From Bacillota bacterium (GTDB taxonomy: Bacteria; Bacillota; Clostridia; Peptostreptococcales; Acidaminobacteraceae): a DNA stretch of 41,415 nucleotides. The notes below the pieces were generated by a model. The model was not told the DNA's origin. It ran no database searches and saw only the letters and a program-made list of their open reading frames with translations. The DNA is taken from assembly GCA_020161295.1 (NCBI GenBank), contig JAIUOA010000007.1:88612-130026 (forward strand), given 5' to 3'. Below, one piece after another: positions 25,474 to 34,269 of this stretch (positions within the stretch are counted from its first letter, which is position 1; the number at the start of each line of letters is the position of its first letter). Made by a program: the position numbers and the translations under genes.

Positions 25474-26830
25474 GGCAGATCAAATCAAGGCACTACAAGA
25501 ACTCATCAAGTTTCAGAGCATAAAAGGAGAACCTGAAGAGGGCGCACCTTTCGGTCGTAGCATCGAAGACGCACTTGAGTACATGCTCTCTCTCGGTGAG
25601 CAAATGGGGTTCAAAACAAAAAATGTCGACCACTATGCTGGCTACATCGAGTTCGGCGAAGGAAAGGAAATGGTAGGCATTCTCTGTCATTTGGACGTGG
25701 TGCCAGAAGGAGAGAATTGGACTTTTGGTCCATATAGCGGTGAAGTCGCCGAGGGAAAGCTTTACGGTAGAGGGACTTTAGATAATAAAGGCCCAGCTAT
25801 TGCATCACTATATGCCATGAAAGCGTTAAAAGAGTCAGGATTTGTTCCTAAAAAACGCATCAGGCTGATTTTGGGAACCAACGAAGAAAGTGGTAGCCAG
25901 TGCATCGATTACTATTTAAAGCACGAGGAAAAGCCGACAGTGGCATTTAGTCCTGATGCAGACTTTCCCGTTATCCACGGCGAAATGGGCATCGTACTAT
26001 TCGATCTGGAGATGGACTTCATCGACGCAGATCCCGATGGCGGTATCGAGATTCTTTCCTTAATTGGGGGCAATGCGCCCAATATGGTCCCAGATTATGC
26101 TGAAGCAAAATTACTGGAAACTCGCCCGATAGAAGACATCGTACGTGCATTTAATCAAACCCGTGGCGCTAATATTGAGTACGAAAAGGTCGATGGGATT
26201 ACGGTTCTTAAATCGCATGGCATTTCTGCTCATGGTAGCACGCCTGATAAAGGCTTAAACGCCATCGGACAGCTGCTTACCCTTCTGGATCTCGTCGATA
26301 TACAAATAGGCGATCAGTCGAATTACGTAAGGTTTTTAGCGAATCGAATCGGCATGGCATATGACGGTAAAGGCATGGGCATCGCCTTCGATGATGCTTA
26401 TAACGCTCTCGTTCTTAACCTGGGGATGATTCAAATGGACCAATCCCACGGAAAAGCCACCATCAACGTGCGCTATCCCATCACACTCAAGGAATCGAAA
26501 GTTAAGACAGCTCTCGACAGTACCGTTAGGGGAACGGGCATCGATATGAACAACTGGAAATGTGCTTCGCCTTTGTTTTTTCCACCTAGCCACCCTTTGG
26601 TGTCGACACTCATGGATGTCTATAAGGAAAAGACAGGAGATCTAGACGCAAAGCCGATCACCATCGGCGGTGGCACATATGCGCGTTCCATGCCGAATGC
26701 AGTGGCATTTGGCGCATTATTCCCGGGTGCTGAGGATACCATGCATCAAAAGGACGAATTCATCGATTTAAACGACTTCAGCAAAATGACCGATATCTTT
26801 GCAGAAGCCATCATGCGACTTTCTAAATAG
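25445..26830 (+). CDS. pepV: PepV-type M20 dipeptidase
   Basis: 461 residues. The M20 metal site is complete: LCHLDVVPEGENW (His, then catalytic Asp), RGTLDNKGP (bridging Asp), GTNEESGS (catalytic Glu and metal Glu), SPDADFPVIHGE, and the C-terminal DTMHQKDEF (His). The long lid insertion is typical of PepV, which cleaves diverse dipeptides in the cytosol. GGGGAGG lies three bases before an ATG at 25439 and nine before the one at 25445. I prefer the latter for spacing, but either is possible. Downstream is a terminator. Confidence 0.93.
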   Translation: MIQERLEANKADQIKALQELIKFQSIKGEPEEGAPFGRSIEDALEYMLSLGEQMGFKTKNVDHYAGYIEFGEGKEMVGILCHLDVVPEGENWTFGPYSGEVAEGKLYGRGTLDNKGPAIASLYAMKALKESGFVPKKRIRLILGTNEESGSQCIDYYLKHEEKPTVAFSPDADFPVIHGEMGIVLFDLEMDFIDADPDGGIEILSLIGGNAPNMVPDYAEAKLLETRPIEDIVRAFNQTRGANIEYEKVDGITVLKSHGISAHGSTPDKGLNAIGQLLTLLDLVDIQIGDQSNYVRFLANRIGMAYDGKGMGIAFDDAYNALVLNLGMIQMDQSHGKATINVRYPITLKESKVKTALDSTVRGTGIDMNNWKCASPLFFPPSHPLVSTLMDVYKEKTGDLDAKPITIGGGTYARSMPNAVAFGALFPGAEDTMHQKDEFIDLNDFSKMTDIFAEAIMRLSK

Positions 26831-26840
26831 TTTAAAATCA

Positions 26841-26868
26841 AAGGCGAAGTTCAGATGAGCTTCGCCTT
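26841..26868. terminator. Terminator between pepV and galU
   Basis: Nine-bp stem AAGGCGAAG/CTTCGCCTT with a 10-base loop. Rightward it is followed by AAGTTTTA and leftward by TTGATTTTAAAC. Probably serves both convergent genes. Confidence 0.75.
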
Positions 26869-26885
26869 AAGTTTTATCTATTAAA

Positions 26886-27746
26886 CTATAGTAGCTTTTT
26901 CAAGTAGCTTCTGAAATCCTCTGAAAGCTCCTCATTCCTAAGGGCGTACTCCACTGTGGCGATCAGGTATCCCAGTTTGTCCCCTGTATCATATCGTTTG
27001 CCATCAAACAAATAAGCATAGATTTCCTTTTGCTGATTGAGGCGTCTCAATGCATCTGTAAGCTGAATCTCCCCATTTTTTCCAGGTGGTGTTTCCTCGA
27101 TCATATGGAAGATATCCGGCGTTAAGATGTAACGCCCCATGATGGCGATATTTGAGGGGGCTTCCTCTATGCTAGGCTTCTCGACGAGATCCTTCACCTC
27201 ATAAAGGTTTTCGCCGACTTTTAAGCCATCGATGATGCCATATTTATTTACCTGGCTTTTATCCACGTTTTGGACGCCGATAATCGTGCTTTCGTAGGTC
27301 TCATACATATCAGCCAATTGTTTGATACATGGGGTCGTGGCATATACGAGGTCATCGCCTAATAAAAGGGCAAAGGGTTCGTCGCCGACAAACGTCTTAG
27401 CGCAATGCACCGCATGTCCTAGCCCTTTTGCATCCTTCTGACGCACGTAGTGGATGTTGGCCATGTTTGAAATGCGTTCCGTCAGTTCCAGAAGTTCTTC
27501 CTTCCCATTTTCTTTTAAAAACAGTTCCAGTTCAGGCGATCGGTCGAAATAGTTGGCGATATCTTCTTTATTACGTCCGATGATGATGAGAATATCTTCG
27601 ATGCCTGCTTCGATTAGCTCTTCCACATTATAGTGAATCGCAGGTTTATCGACGATGGTCAACATTTCCTTAGGTGTCGATTTGGTCGCAGGCAGAAAAC
27701 GCGTACCAAATCCCGCCGCAGGAATTACAGCCTTCTTTACCTTCAT
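26886..27746 (-). CDS. galU: UTP--glucose-1-phosphate uridylyltransferase
   Basis: 286 residues, standard GalU length. The nucleotide-binding start KAVIPAAGFGTRFLPATKSTPKEM, the sugar-nucleotide region LGHAVHCAKTFVGDEPFALLLGDD and VEKPSIEEAPSNIAIMGRYIL are diagnostic. It makes UDP-glucose from UTP and glucose-1-phosphate for glycolipids and wall polymers. Its ATG overlaps the helicase gene stop by four bases (ATGA) with GGAGG inside the helicase gene, so translation is probably coupled. This is an unusual partner for galU. Confidence 0.97.
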   Translation of the reverse strand: MKVKKAVIPAAGFGTRFLPATKSTPKEMLTIVDKPAIHYNVEELIEAGIEDILIIIGRNKEDIANYFDRSPELELFLKENGKEELLELTERISNMANIHYVRQKDAKGLGHAVHCAKTFVGDEPFALLLGDDLVYATTPCIKQLADMYETYESTIIGVQNVDKSQVNKYGIIDGLKVGENLYEVKDLVEKPSIEEAPSNIAIMGRYILTPDIFHMIEETPPGKNGEIQLTDALRRLNQQKEIYAYLFDGKRYDTGDKLGYLIATVEYALRNEELSEDFRSYLKKLL

Positions 27747-30142
27747 GAGTATTCCTCCCAGAATTCGCTGAGCTGTTGCTCAATGCTTTGTAGTGTGGTG
27801 TAGTCTTTCCCCCAATCACGAGGAAGGACCTTTCTATAATAAGGTGTTCGGTAACGCTGATCGACGAGCAGGATAATGCCACTGTCACGTTCATCTCTAA
27901 TGACCCGGCCCGCACTTTGCATCACTTTATTGACGCCTGGATACTGATAGGCAAACTCAAAACCTCTTTGATAGGACGCATCAAAATACGTTTTAATCAA
28001 ATCGTTTTCGAAGTTGATCATGGGGAGTCCCACTCCGATAATCATCACACCGATGAGTAAATCGCCCTTTAAATCGATGCCTTCTGAAAAATGTCCCCCC
28101 AAGACGGCAAATCCAATCAGTGATTTCCCAACCTCACTAGTGCGTGCCAACAAGCTTAATTCAAACTCATTTAAAAACTCGGCTTTCTCATCATCACTTA
28201 AATCGCGTCTTTGCTTAATTATATCATATTCCGACTGATGAAGCGCATCGAACAATTCATGCACCTTTTGCATATACGCATAGGACGGAAAAAAAACCAA
28301 ATAATTGCCTCGCTTACTGGAAACCAGCTGTCTAATATAGGCCGTCACTTGAGGGATGGCGTCATCGCGGTCCTGATATTTCATCGACACATCCGTGGCA
28401 TACAAAATCTTACGTCGCTTAGGATCAAAAGGCGAAGGCAATGATAGCGCTTTGGGCTGTGTATCCCCCGTCAGCAACGTCGTATAGTACTCGATGGGCG
28501 TTAGTGTGGCTGAAAAGAACACCGTTGCACGGCTGTTATCTATAAATCGTTTGAGCTGCGTCGCCGGATTAATATTAAACAGTTTAAAAACCGTGTCGTT
28601 TGAATTTCCTTTTAAAATATAAAACTTGTAACCGCTGTCATAGAGTTCACTAATTCGGAGATATCCAAGCAAGTCAAAGTAAACCTCAAGCACCTCATCA
28701 TAAAAGACCGCTTGGTGATTTTCAGTCAGCCATTTTTCAATAGCAACTGATCTTTTCTTAAACTGTTCGTATAAGTCGGACACCTCTTCATCCGAAACAT
28801 AGATGCCTTGTTCATCACACCGTTTACGGACTTCGAGTAGCGCTTTGTTGATGCCATTGATGGCTTTTTTTAACCCTTCATCCCTGGGGTTCTTTTCCAG
28901 GTGTTTTTTTACTGCGTAAATCTTTTCTTTATGAATCTCTGCAGAGTACATCATGCGTGCACGGTCTACGAGATTGTGCGCTTCATCTACTAAAAACACA
29001 TAATTTTCTGTAGGAAATTCAAAAAAACGCCTTAAGTATACCCGGGGATCAAAGGCATAGTTATAATCGCAAATGATGATGTCCATGAAGAGTGCACAAT
29101 CGAGCGAAAACTCGTAAGGACAAATTTCGTAGGCTTTTGCATATTTCGTGACCAATTCTTTCGTCAATTGGTTCTCATGAGTGATGATGTCCCATAGCGC
29201 GTCTAAGCTCTTATCATAATAACGGCTCGCATAAATACACTTCTCTGGATAACAGGTGACCTGATCATTAATACAAATTTTATCTTTAGCTGTTAACGTA
29301 ATATTCTTTAGCATCAAGGGCTCATCGGATTTTTCCCGCATACGCTCTATGGCTTCCTCTGCCACCACCTTTGTTATGGTCTTTGCAGAAAGATAAAAAA
29401 TTCGTTCTACGAGGCCTTGGCTCATGGCTTTTATGGCGGGAAATAATGTGGACATGGTCTTTCCAGTACCTGTCGGCGCTTCCGAGTATAACACGCCACC
29501 CTCTTTGATGGTGTTATATACATTGACGGCAAGCTGGCGTTGTCCCGAGCGGTATGCGTCAAATGGGAATGCTAATGCATCAAGGCTCGATTTCCGAAGC
29601 GCTGCCCAATCACTCTTAAATAAAAGCCATTTTTCATACCTACTCACGGTATCCTCGAGAAATTCCATTAGCGTTTCTGCGGAAAAGGTCTCTCTTAAAC
29701 GTTTAATCTCACTGGATTCAAAGTGGGCATAGGTCAGCTGTATCTCGATGCAATCCAAGTGATTTTGCTCACAAAAAATAGCGCCATAAATCTTGGCTTG
29801 TGCCCAGTGGACAGGATACGTCACCGCCTCTATGTGCTCCAGTGATTGAGAAGTGCCTTTAATCTCATCGATTAAATAGCCATGCTCCATTTTTAGAATC
29901 CCATCCGCCCGTCCACTGATGGTTAGCGCTACACACCGCGCATCCTCCCTGGTTATCGACACCGTCTTTTGAAGCGTCACTTCAGCTTCATATGCCGAGC
30001 CCTGGGATTTCTGTATTTTTTGATGAATTTTGATGCCATCAGCCATTTTTGATTTACCTTGGAACCGCAAATCAAGGTCGCCCGACCGGTATACAAACTC
30101 CACCAACTCTCTTACTGATATTTGAAACGCTTGAATCGTCAT
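27743..30142 (-). CDS. XPD/DinG-like DNA helicase with N-terminal PDDEXK nuclease-like domain
   Basis: 799 residues. The N-terminal 200 residues resemble a PD-(D/E)XK fold, with SGRADGILKMEHGYLIDEIKGT supplying D and ExK. The helicase core has Walker A EAPTGTGKT, a cysteine-rich insert (KICINDQVTCYPEKC, then YEICPYEFSLDC) able to hold an iron-sulfur cluster, the DEAH box VDEAHNLVDRA, and C-terminal motifs SATLTP and QSAGRVIRDERD. This matches bacterial ATP-dependent 5'-3' helicases of the Rad3/DinG superfamily used in repair. The ATG at 30142 follows AGAGGGCGAAA. Seven upstream codons lack a site. Confidence 0.88.
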   Translation of the reverse strand: MTIQAFQISVRELVEFVYRSGDLDLRFQGKSKMADGIKIHQKIQKSQGSAYEAEVTLQKTVSITREDARCVALTISGRADGILKMEHGYLIDEIKGTSQSLEHIEAVTYPVHWAQAKIYGAIFCEQNHLDCIEIQLTYAHFESSEIKRLRETFSAETLMEFLEDTVSRYEKWLLFKSDWAALRKSSLDALAFPFDAYRSGQRQLAVNVYNTIKEGGVLYSEAPTGTGKTMSTLFPAIKAMSQGLVERIFYLSAKTITKVVAEEAIERMREKSDEPLMLKNITLTAKDKICINDQVTCYPEKCIYASRYYDKSLDALWDIITHENQLTKELVTKYAKAYEICPYEFSLDCALFMDIIICDYNYAFDPRVYLRRFFEFPTENYVFLVDEAHNLVDRARMMYSAEIHKEKIYAVKKHLEKNPRDEGLKKAINGINKALLEVRKRCDEQGIYVSDEEVSDLYEQFKKRSVAIEKWLTENHQAVFYDEVLEVYFDLLGYLRISELYDSGYKFYILKGNSNDTVFKLFNINPATQLKRFIDNSRATVFFSATLTPIEYYTTLLTGDTQPKALSLPSPFDPKRRKILYATDVSMKYQDRDDAIPQVTAYIRQLVSSKRGNYLVFFPSYAYMQKVHELFDALHQSEYDIIKQRRDLSDDEKAEFLNEFELSLLARTSEVGKSLIGFAVLGGHFSEGIDLKGDLLIGVMIIGVGLPMINFENDLIKTYFDASYQRGFEFAYQYPGVNKVMQSAGRVIRDERDSGIILLVDQRYRTPYYRKVLPRDWGKDYTTLQSIEQQLSEFWEEYS

Positions 30143-30193
30143 TTTCGCCCTCTGTGAACACATGTTCGTCTTCTTATTCTATCAAAAAAAGTT

Positions 30194-30219
30194 AAAAAGA
30201 GCTATAGCTAGCTCTTTTT
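30194..30219. terminator. Terminator of the lytic transglycosylase gene
   Basis: Eleven-bp stem AAAAAGAGCTA/TAGCTCTTTTT with a TAGC loop. T-runs lie on both sides. It lies 22 bases past the transglycosylase stop. Confidence 0.85.
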
Positions 30220-30241
30220 GTTGTTCAAGCGAATGGGGGCA

Positions 30242-30991
30242 CTAATCGTTTAGTGCCATGTAATGCGTCTCGTTTGTTAAAACCTTGCGCGAATAGGATG
30301 TCGCATAGGTTTTGTTTGCCTCATAGTATTTCTTTAAATTGCCTGCGCCACGATTATACTCCGAGAGTATACGGTTATAATCATTTCCATAGTCGTCCAT
30401 CAGGTCATCAATATACTTGATGCCCAATGCCAAATTATATTCAGGTTCAAAAATTCGACTAGGGTCATATGTGATGCCGAGCTCTGGTCCAAAAGCACTT
30501 ACAAGCCATTTTTCAGTACCCGGAATAATCTGCATGTACCCTCTATCGTTGGAGCTACCCACCAAGTCTTTCTTAAAATCACTTTCAATATCGATGATGG
30601 AAAGTACCAATGAATAAGGGATATCATACATGTCCGCATATTTCACCAACACTAATGCACTCTCATAATCCAGTGGTGTCGCCTCTGAGATTTCCTTCGC
30701 TTTTTCAAGCTGAGGCATTTCAAGGGCGTCTAAATCTGTGAACTTGGCAATTTCCTTATAGGCTTCCACCATTGGGAGCTGCACCTCTAAGGTCCTATTC
30801 GCCATCTCAAGTTCTGCAGATAGGTTATTTATCTTTTCTTCTTGTGTGCTTACTTGGGCTGTTAATGTTTCATTTAAATCTTCATAAGCTTCAATTTTTT
30901 TATTCGCCTGAACCTGATTCGCCAATAATGCGAATACCACAACAACGAGACAACCGAAGGTTCCTAAAAAAATCTTGTTACTCGATTTCAT
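30242..30991 (-). CDS. Membrane-anchored lytic transglycosylase (SLT domain)
   Basis: 249 residues. An N-terminal signal anchor (about 7-27) and a coiled-coil stretch (about 30-72) precede a C-terminal SLT domain. The catalytic Glu is in SIIDIESDF (E136), followed by GYMQIIPGTEKWL, NLALGIKYIDDL and ILSEYNRGAG, the classic SLT motif series. It would cleave glycan strands to 1,6-anhydro ends outside the membrane. It has a strong promoter (31056-31083) and a 5' UTR hairpin. No exact WalR box is seen. Confidence 0.92.
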   Translation of the reverse strand: MKSSNKIFLGTFGCLVVVVFALLANQVQANKKIEAYEDLNETLTAQVSTQEEKINNLSAELEMANRTLEVQLPMVEAYKEIAKFTDLDALEMPQLEKAKEISEATPLDYESALVLVKYADMYDIPYSLVLSIIDIESDFKKDLVGSSNDRGYMQIIPGTEKWLVSAFGPELGITYDPSRIFEPEYNLALGIKYIDDLMDDYGNDYNRILSEYNRGAGNLKKYYEANKTYATSYSRKVLTNETHYMALND

Positions 30992-31017
30992 GATCTCAAC
31001 CTTTCTTAAAATAAATC

Positions 31018-31041
31018 GAACATAGCAAAGGCGCTATGTTC
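31018..31041 (-). other. Hairpin in the 5' UTR of the lytic transglycosylase gene
   Basis: Nine-bp perfect inverted repeat GAACATAGC/GCTATGTTC with a six-base loop. It lies between the -10 (about 15 bases upstream) and the ribosome site. It could be an operator or an mRNA-stabilising stem. There is no T-run, so it is not a terminator. Confidence 0.5.
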
Positions 31042-31055
31042 ATCATGACTTCCAA

Positions 31056-31083
31056 ATTATATCACAAGGCAAAGTCTTGTCAA
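31056..31083 (-). promoter_or_regulatory. Promoter of the lytic transglycosylase gene
   Basis: Reading leftward: perfect TTGACA (31078-31083), a 16-base spacer and perfect TATAAT (31056-31061). Confidence 0.85.
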
Positions 31084-31326
31084 TTAAGAAAATGTAACTT
31101 ATGTTGTTAACCACTAAACACCTTTCGAGTTTTCCTTATTTTTCCTTCTACGAAAACCTTCCAATTGCTTATTATAATGAGCAGTATTCAAAATTGTACA
31201 TTATTGTATTGTGTTTTTTATACAAACGAAATCCCATAATTATCCATATTGGCTTCAACCCCATGAAAAGAGCGGGATTGAACAGATTCATTCACTCCCG
31301 CTTTACAAGCCCCAATTTTGCTATTT
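31084..31326. other. Intergenic stretch with a weak terminator and no convincing gene
   Basis: AT-rich gap between two leftward transcripts. A seven-bp stem AGCGGGA/TCCCGCT (31271-31302) followed leftward by CTTTTC may terminate the lipoprotein transcript. A rightward open frame of 88 codons from 31101 has no ribosome site and no recognisable protein pattern, so I do not call it. Confidence 0.5.
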
Positions 31327-31785
31327 TTAACGATGATTTTGATAATAGGTCCATTCATAAAGTGTAATAAGCTCATATAAACTGGTTCTTGAGGTACTAT
31401 TAAAAAGGGTTTCCACATCCTCATACGCATAATCCGCATTTACACTGGCCAGTAGCGTGCTAATCCGTTCATAAAAGTAGGCATCCATTTGAGTGGCCAC
31501 TGTATCATAGATAACCTTTTTCGCTGCTGTTTCATCAAGTCCACTTATTTGCTCCGAAAACGCCGCATAAATCACTTCATGATGTAAATTCACATCAAAA
31601 ACACGCATTTCCTCACGAACTAACGCCAGCACCCGATCCATTTCATCAGGTGGTGTGGGCACCTCATAACGCGTGGTCTCCTCACTCAGCGGTTCCAATG
31701 TTTCTGAAATGACACGACTTTTTCCGCCACATCCCGTTAGCACCATGGCCACTATTAAACTCAAAATACCGACACGCTTAATCAT
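31327..31785 (-). CDS. Putative lipoprotein of unknown function
   Basis: 152 residues. The signal peptide ends in the lipobox LTGC (Cys about residue 19), predicting a lipid-anchored surface protein. The mature part is acidic and helical (MDRVLALVREEMRVFDVNLHHEVIYAAFSEQI and so on) with no family I recognise. Its start overlaps the end of the upstream HTH gene by eight bases, so the two are co-transcribed and probably coupled. Any functional link between a DNA-binding protein and this lipoprotein is unknown. Confidence 0.82.
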   Translation of the reverse strand: MIKRVGILSLIVAMVLTGCGGKSRVISETLEPLSEETTRYEVPTPPDEMDRVLALVREEMRVFDVNLHHEVIYAAFSEQISGLDETAAKKVIYDTVATQMDAYFYERISTLLASVNADYAYEDVETLFNSTSRTSLYELITLYEWTYYQNHR

Positions 31786-32569
31786 GCTTTAACCTGCTAT
31801 TCTGGTACGCTTGCATTTTTAAAAGACGGTTCGTGTTCACCTGGGTCTGATCCGAATTTGATGGTCCAGTACTGGACTGATTTGAGAGTGGATCTCCCCC
31901 TTTTATCACGGGACTATCCTTCTTCTGAAGCTCATTGATTAAAACACCGATTGTATCGGACACCTGTGATTGCTTAGCAATTTTATACTTGCGCTTAATC
32001 TTTTCGATATCATTATTCGCAAAGGCCAGTATGATATTGGCTTCTTTAGAACTGATTTTCTCTTCAACCATTGCGATGACTTGATCCGTTAAGGATTGAT
32101 TGGTCACCTTTTTACTGACAAAAGGTTTACCTGGATCGGTATCATCACTGAGTAGATAAGCTGCCATTTGTCGTTTACGGTCAGCCTCTGCTGAGTATGG
32201 ATCAGCAGACTCTGATTTGACACTTTGCCTTTCATCAGAAGGCTTTGTAAAAAATCCTGCTTGGAACTGATCCGATTCCTCCACTAACGGTTTTGCGATT
32301 TCCACGACATCAGAGCCGCCTAAAACATTCGACTCGCGGCGCACAGGAGGCTCGTTTTCGTAGTCTTTTGACAAAAAACCTTTAAGACGAAGGGAGTCGA
32401 ATGCGCGTTTCGCCGTATTAATCCCACAGCCCATGTAGTCAGCGAGCTGTTCAGAAGTCAAATGGACCTCTTCACCTTGACTCATGAGAACCATCAGGCA
32501 CATTTTTTCGTAAATATCCAAGGATTTGTTCTGAAATATCTCATTTTCTATCTCACGCCAAAATGCCAT
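31778..32569 (-). CDS. Helix-turn-helix protein, replication-initiator/DnaD-like architecture
   Basis: 263 residues. An N-terminal winged-helix region (about 1-70; LDIYEKMCLMVLMSQGEEVHLTSEQLADYMGCGINTAKRAFDSLRLKGFL) resembles those of phage replisome organisers and Rep-type proteins. A low-complexity polar linker follows (about 75-155). A helical segment (about 160-215, ISSKEANIILAFANNDIEKIKRKYKIAK) is reminiscent of a DnaD-type C-domain, and the tail is Ser/Asn/Gln-rich. The exact role is unknown. Directly repeated TACTGTTAAC sequences lie just upstream and may be its operator. The ATG follows GAGAGGAGCACCCC. Confidence 0.75.
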   Translation of the reverse strand: MAFWREIENEIFQNKSLDIYEKMCLMVLMSQGEEVHLTSEQLADYMGCGINTAKRAFDSLRLKGFLSKDYENEPPVRRESNVLGGSDVVEIAKPLVEESDQFQAGFFTKPSDERQSVKSESADPYSAEADRKRQMAAYLLSDDTDPGKPFVSKKVTNQSLTDQVIAMVEEKISSKEANIILAFANNDIEKIKRKYKIAKQSQVSDTIGVLINELQKKDSPVIKGGDPLSNQSSTGPSNSDQTQVNTNRLLKMQAYQNSRLKHD

Positions 32570-32594
32570 GGGGTGCTCCTCTCCAAATCATAGG

Positions 32595-32618
32595 TACTGT
32601 TAACGGTTTACTGTTAAC
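32595..32618. repeat. Tandem TACTGTTAAC repeats upstream of the HTH gene
   Basis: TACTGTTAAC occurs at 32595-32604 and 32609-32618, 14 bases apart. Each contains the palindrome GTTAAC. They lie 26-49 bases upstream of the HTH gene ATG and overlap a weak leftward promoter (TTGAGT-17-TAACAG). A regulatory site, perhaps autoregulatory, is likely but unproven. Confidence 0.5.
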
Positions 32619-32645
32619 AACTCAAGCAAAGTATTTCAAATAAAT

Positions 32646-32676
32646 AAGAGAGCGATTTTCTATTTGTCGCTCTCTT
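32646..32676 (-). terminator. Terminator of tyrS
   Basis: Ten-bp perfect stem AAGAGAGCGA/TCGCTCTCTT with an 11-base loop, 36 bases past the tyrS stop. Leftward it continues as ATTTATTTG, a moderate T-run. Confidence 0.7.
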
Positions 32677-32711
32677 AGTAATCTGACAATTTAAGAAATC
32701 TTAATTCTAGT

Positions 32712-33941
32712 TTAATCGATTAACTGTATTCTGTGAAACACTTTTTTGCCTTTTCTAATCATGAGTTTACCTTCATTAAAATCCGCCAACTGAATCACTT
32801 TACCAAAATCTGAAACGACTAGATCTTGAAGTGCGATGCCATTTTGCTGCACCAGCCTTCTTCCTTCACCTTTCGATGGAATGAGGCCTACTTCTAATAG
32901 CAAATCGAGTAAAGGAATCCCCTCTTCGAAACGCGCCTTTTCCAGTTCAGATGTCGGAATGTTTTCAGAATCGCCACCGCCTGCAAATAGGGCGCGTGCA
33001 GCCTCAAGTGCTTTATTTGCTTCATCTTCACCGTGTACGATTTTAGTAAACTCATACGCGAGCACTTCTTTCGCTTTATTGATGCCACTGCCTTCAAGTG
33101 CAGCCAGTGCTCTCACCTCGTCCATCGGTAAGAAGGTCAGAAGTCTCAAGCAATTTTCCACATCCGCATCTTCAACATTTCTAAGGTATTGAAAAAGCTC
33201 ATAAGGCGATGTCTTGTCAGGGTCAATCCAGACTGCACCATTCTCAGTCTTACCCATTTTTTTACCATCACTGGTTAATAGCAGCTTAAAGGTCAATCCA
33301 AAAACTTGCTTGCTCTCCATTCTCCTAACCAAATCCACACCCGCGATGATGTTGGACCATTGGTCATTTCCACCGAGCTGCATTTGGCAATCAAATCGTC
33401 TACTCAGTTCTAAAAAGTCATAGGATTGCATGATCATGTAATTGAACTCCAGGAAACTGAGACCCTTTTCAAGGCGTTGCTTAAAGCATTCCGCAGTGAG
33501 CATGCGATTAACGGAGAATTTGCTACCGATTTCTCTGATAAAAGGGATGTACTCAAGTTTATCTAACCAGTCGGCATTATTGGCGATATAGCCATTTTCT
33601 CCGTCAAGTGTCAGGTATTTCTCCATTTGCTTTCTAAGCATGTCGCCATTATGCAAGATATCTTCAGGGGTAAGCATTTTTCTCATGTCTGTCTTACCTG
33701 AAGGATCTCCGATTTTTGCAGTACCTCCACCGACGAGTGCGATGGGTTTATGCCCAGCGCGCTGCATGTGCATCATGACCATAATTTGGATAAAATGGCC
33801 TAGGTGTAAACTATCTGCTGTCGGGTCAAAACCGATATAAAAAGTGACGCGCTCTTTTCCTAATAATTCTCTTACTTCATCTTCATGGGTTACTTGCTCG
33901 ATGTAACCGCGTTCCATCAACACATCATAAATATTGTTCAT
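32712..33941 (-). CDS. tyrS: Tyrosyl-tRNA synthetase
   Basis: 409 residues, the usual bacterial length. The class I HIGH-like motif is in [14 protein letters not shown] (about 40-53), the tyrosine-site MIMQSYDF and GGNDQWSNI follow, and the KMSKS-like loop is [13 protein letters not shown]-terminal S4 RNA-binding domain is at about 345-409 ([15 protein letters not shown]). It charges tRNA-Tyr. Start 33941 is chosen for its AGAGGTGACAAT site rather than the longer frame opening at 33965. A tyrosine T-box leader precedes it. Confidence 0.97.
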   Translation of the reverse strand: MNNIYDVLMERGYIEQVTHEDEVRELLGKERVTFYIGFDPTADSLHLGHFIQIMVMMHMQRAGHKPIALVGGGTAKIGDPSGKTDMRKMLTPEDILHNGDMLRKQMEKYLTLDGENGYIANNADWLDKLEYIPFIREIGSKFSVNRMLTAECFKQRLEKGLSFLEFNYMIMQSYDFLELSRRFDCQMQLGGNDQWSNIIAGVDLVRRMESKQVFGLTFKLLLTSDGKKMGKTENGAVWIDPDKTSPYELFQYLRNVEDADVENCLRLLTFLPMDEVRALAALEGSGINKAKEVLAYEFTKIVHGEDEANKALEAARALFAGGGDSENIPTSELEKARFEEGIPLLDLLLEVGLIPSKGEGRRLVQQNGIALQDLVVSDFGKVIQLADFNEGKLMIRKGKKVFHRIQLID

Positions 33942-33965
33942 ATTGTCACCTCTCACTTTTTTCAA

Positions 33966-34200
33966 AAAAAATAAGGGTTCTCTCCATCGAAGGACGAGAG
34001 AACCCGTGTTACCACCTTACTTCATGCCCATAATTAGCGGCACCTCATAACCAGTTAACGCCTGGCATACGTAGCACTTTCATGCTATGGCTAATGGCGC
34101 GTAATTCAGCGTACAAACTGCCAAGTTTTCACCAACCACTTGGCTCTCTACATCAAATTTGGTACACCTACTGAAACCCTATCATCGCCCGTATATAATT
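33966..34200 (-). ncRNA. T-box leader (tyrosine specifier) of tyrS
   Basis: Reading leftward: stem I with the GATGATAGGG start and the distal AGAGAGCC...GGTTGGTGAAAAC element. A specifier TAC (plus 34101-34103) is preceded by GAAT. The T-box core AAGGTGGTAACACGGG is at 34003-34018. A terminator hairpin has GGGTTCTCTC/GAGAGAACCC arms (33975-34005) and a long T-run. The T-box core and terminator arm compete, so uncharged tRNA-Tyr should permit read-through. Confidence 0.95.
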
Positions 34201-34207
34201 ATTGTAA

Positions 34208-34236
34208 AGTATAAATAAATTTTGTAAGGTTGTCAA
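34208..34236 (-). promoter_or_regulatory. Promoter of the tyrS T-box transcript
   Basis: Reading leftward: perfect TTGACA (34231-34236), a 17-base spacer and TATACT (34208-34213). Confidence 0.85.
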
Positions 34237-34269
34237 GCCGAAATCCACGAATTCATTAAGGCGATTTCA

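Noticed and set aside
31093..31110. WalR-like pair TGTAAC and TGTTAA upstream of the lytic transglycosylase gene
   Set aside because: The spacer is six bases, not the five required by the consensus, so I do not call it a WalR box.
31101..31367. Rightward 88-codon open frame in the gap after the transglycosylase promoter
   Set aside because: No ribosome site, no family pattern, and it overlaps the end of the lipoprotein gene on the other strand.
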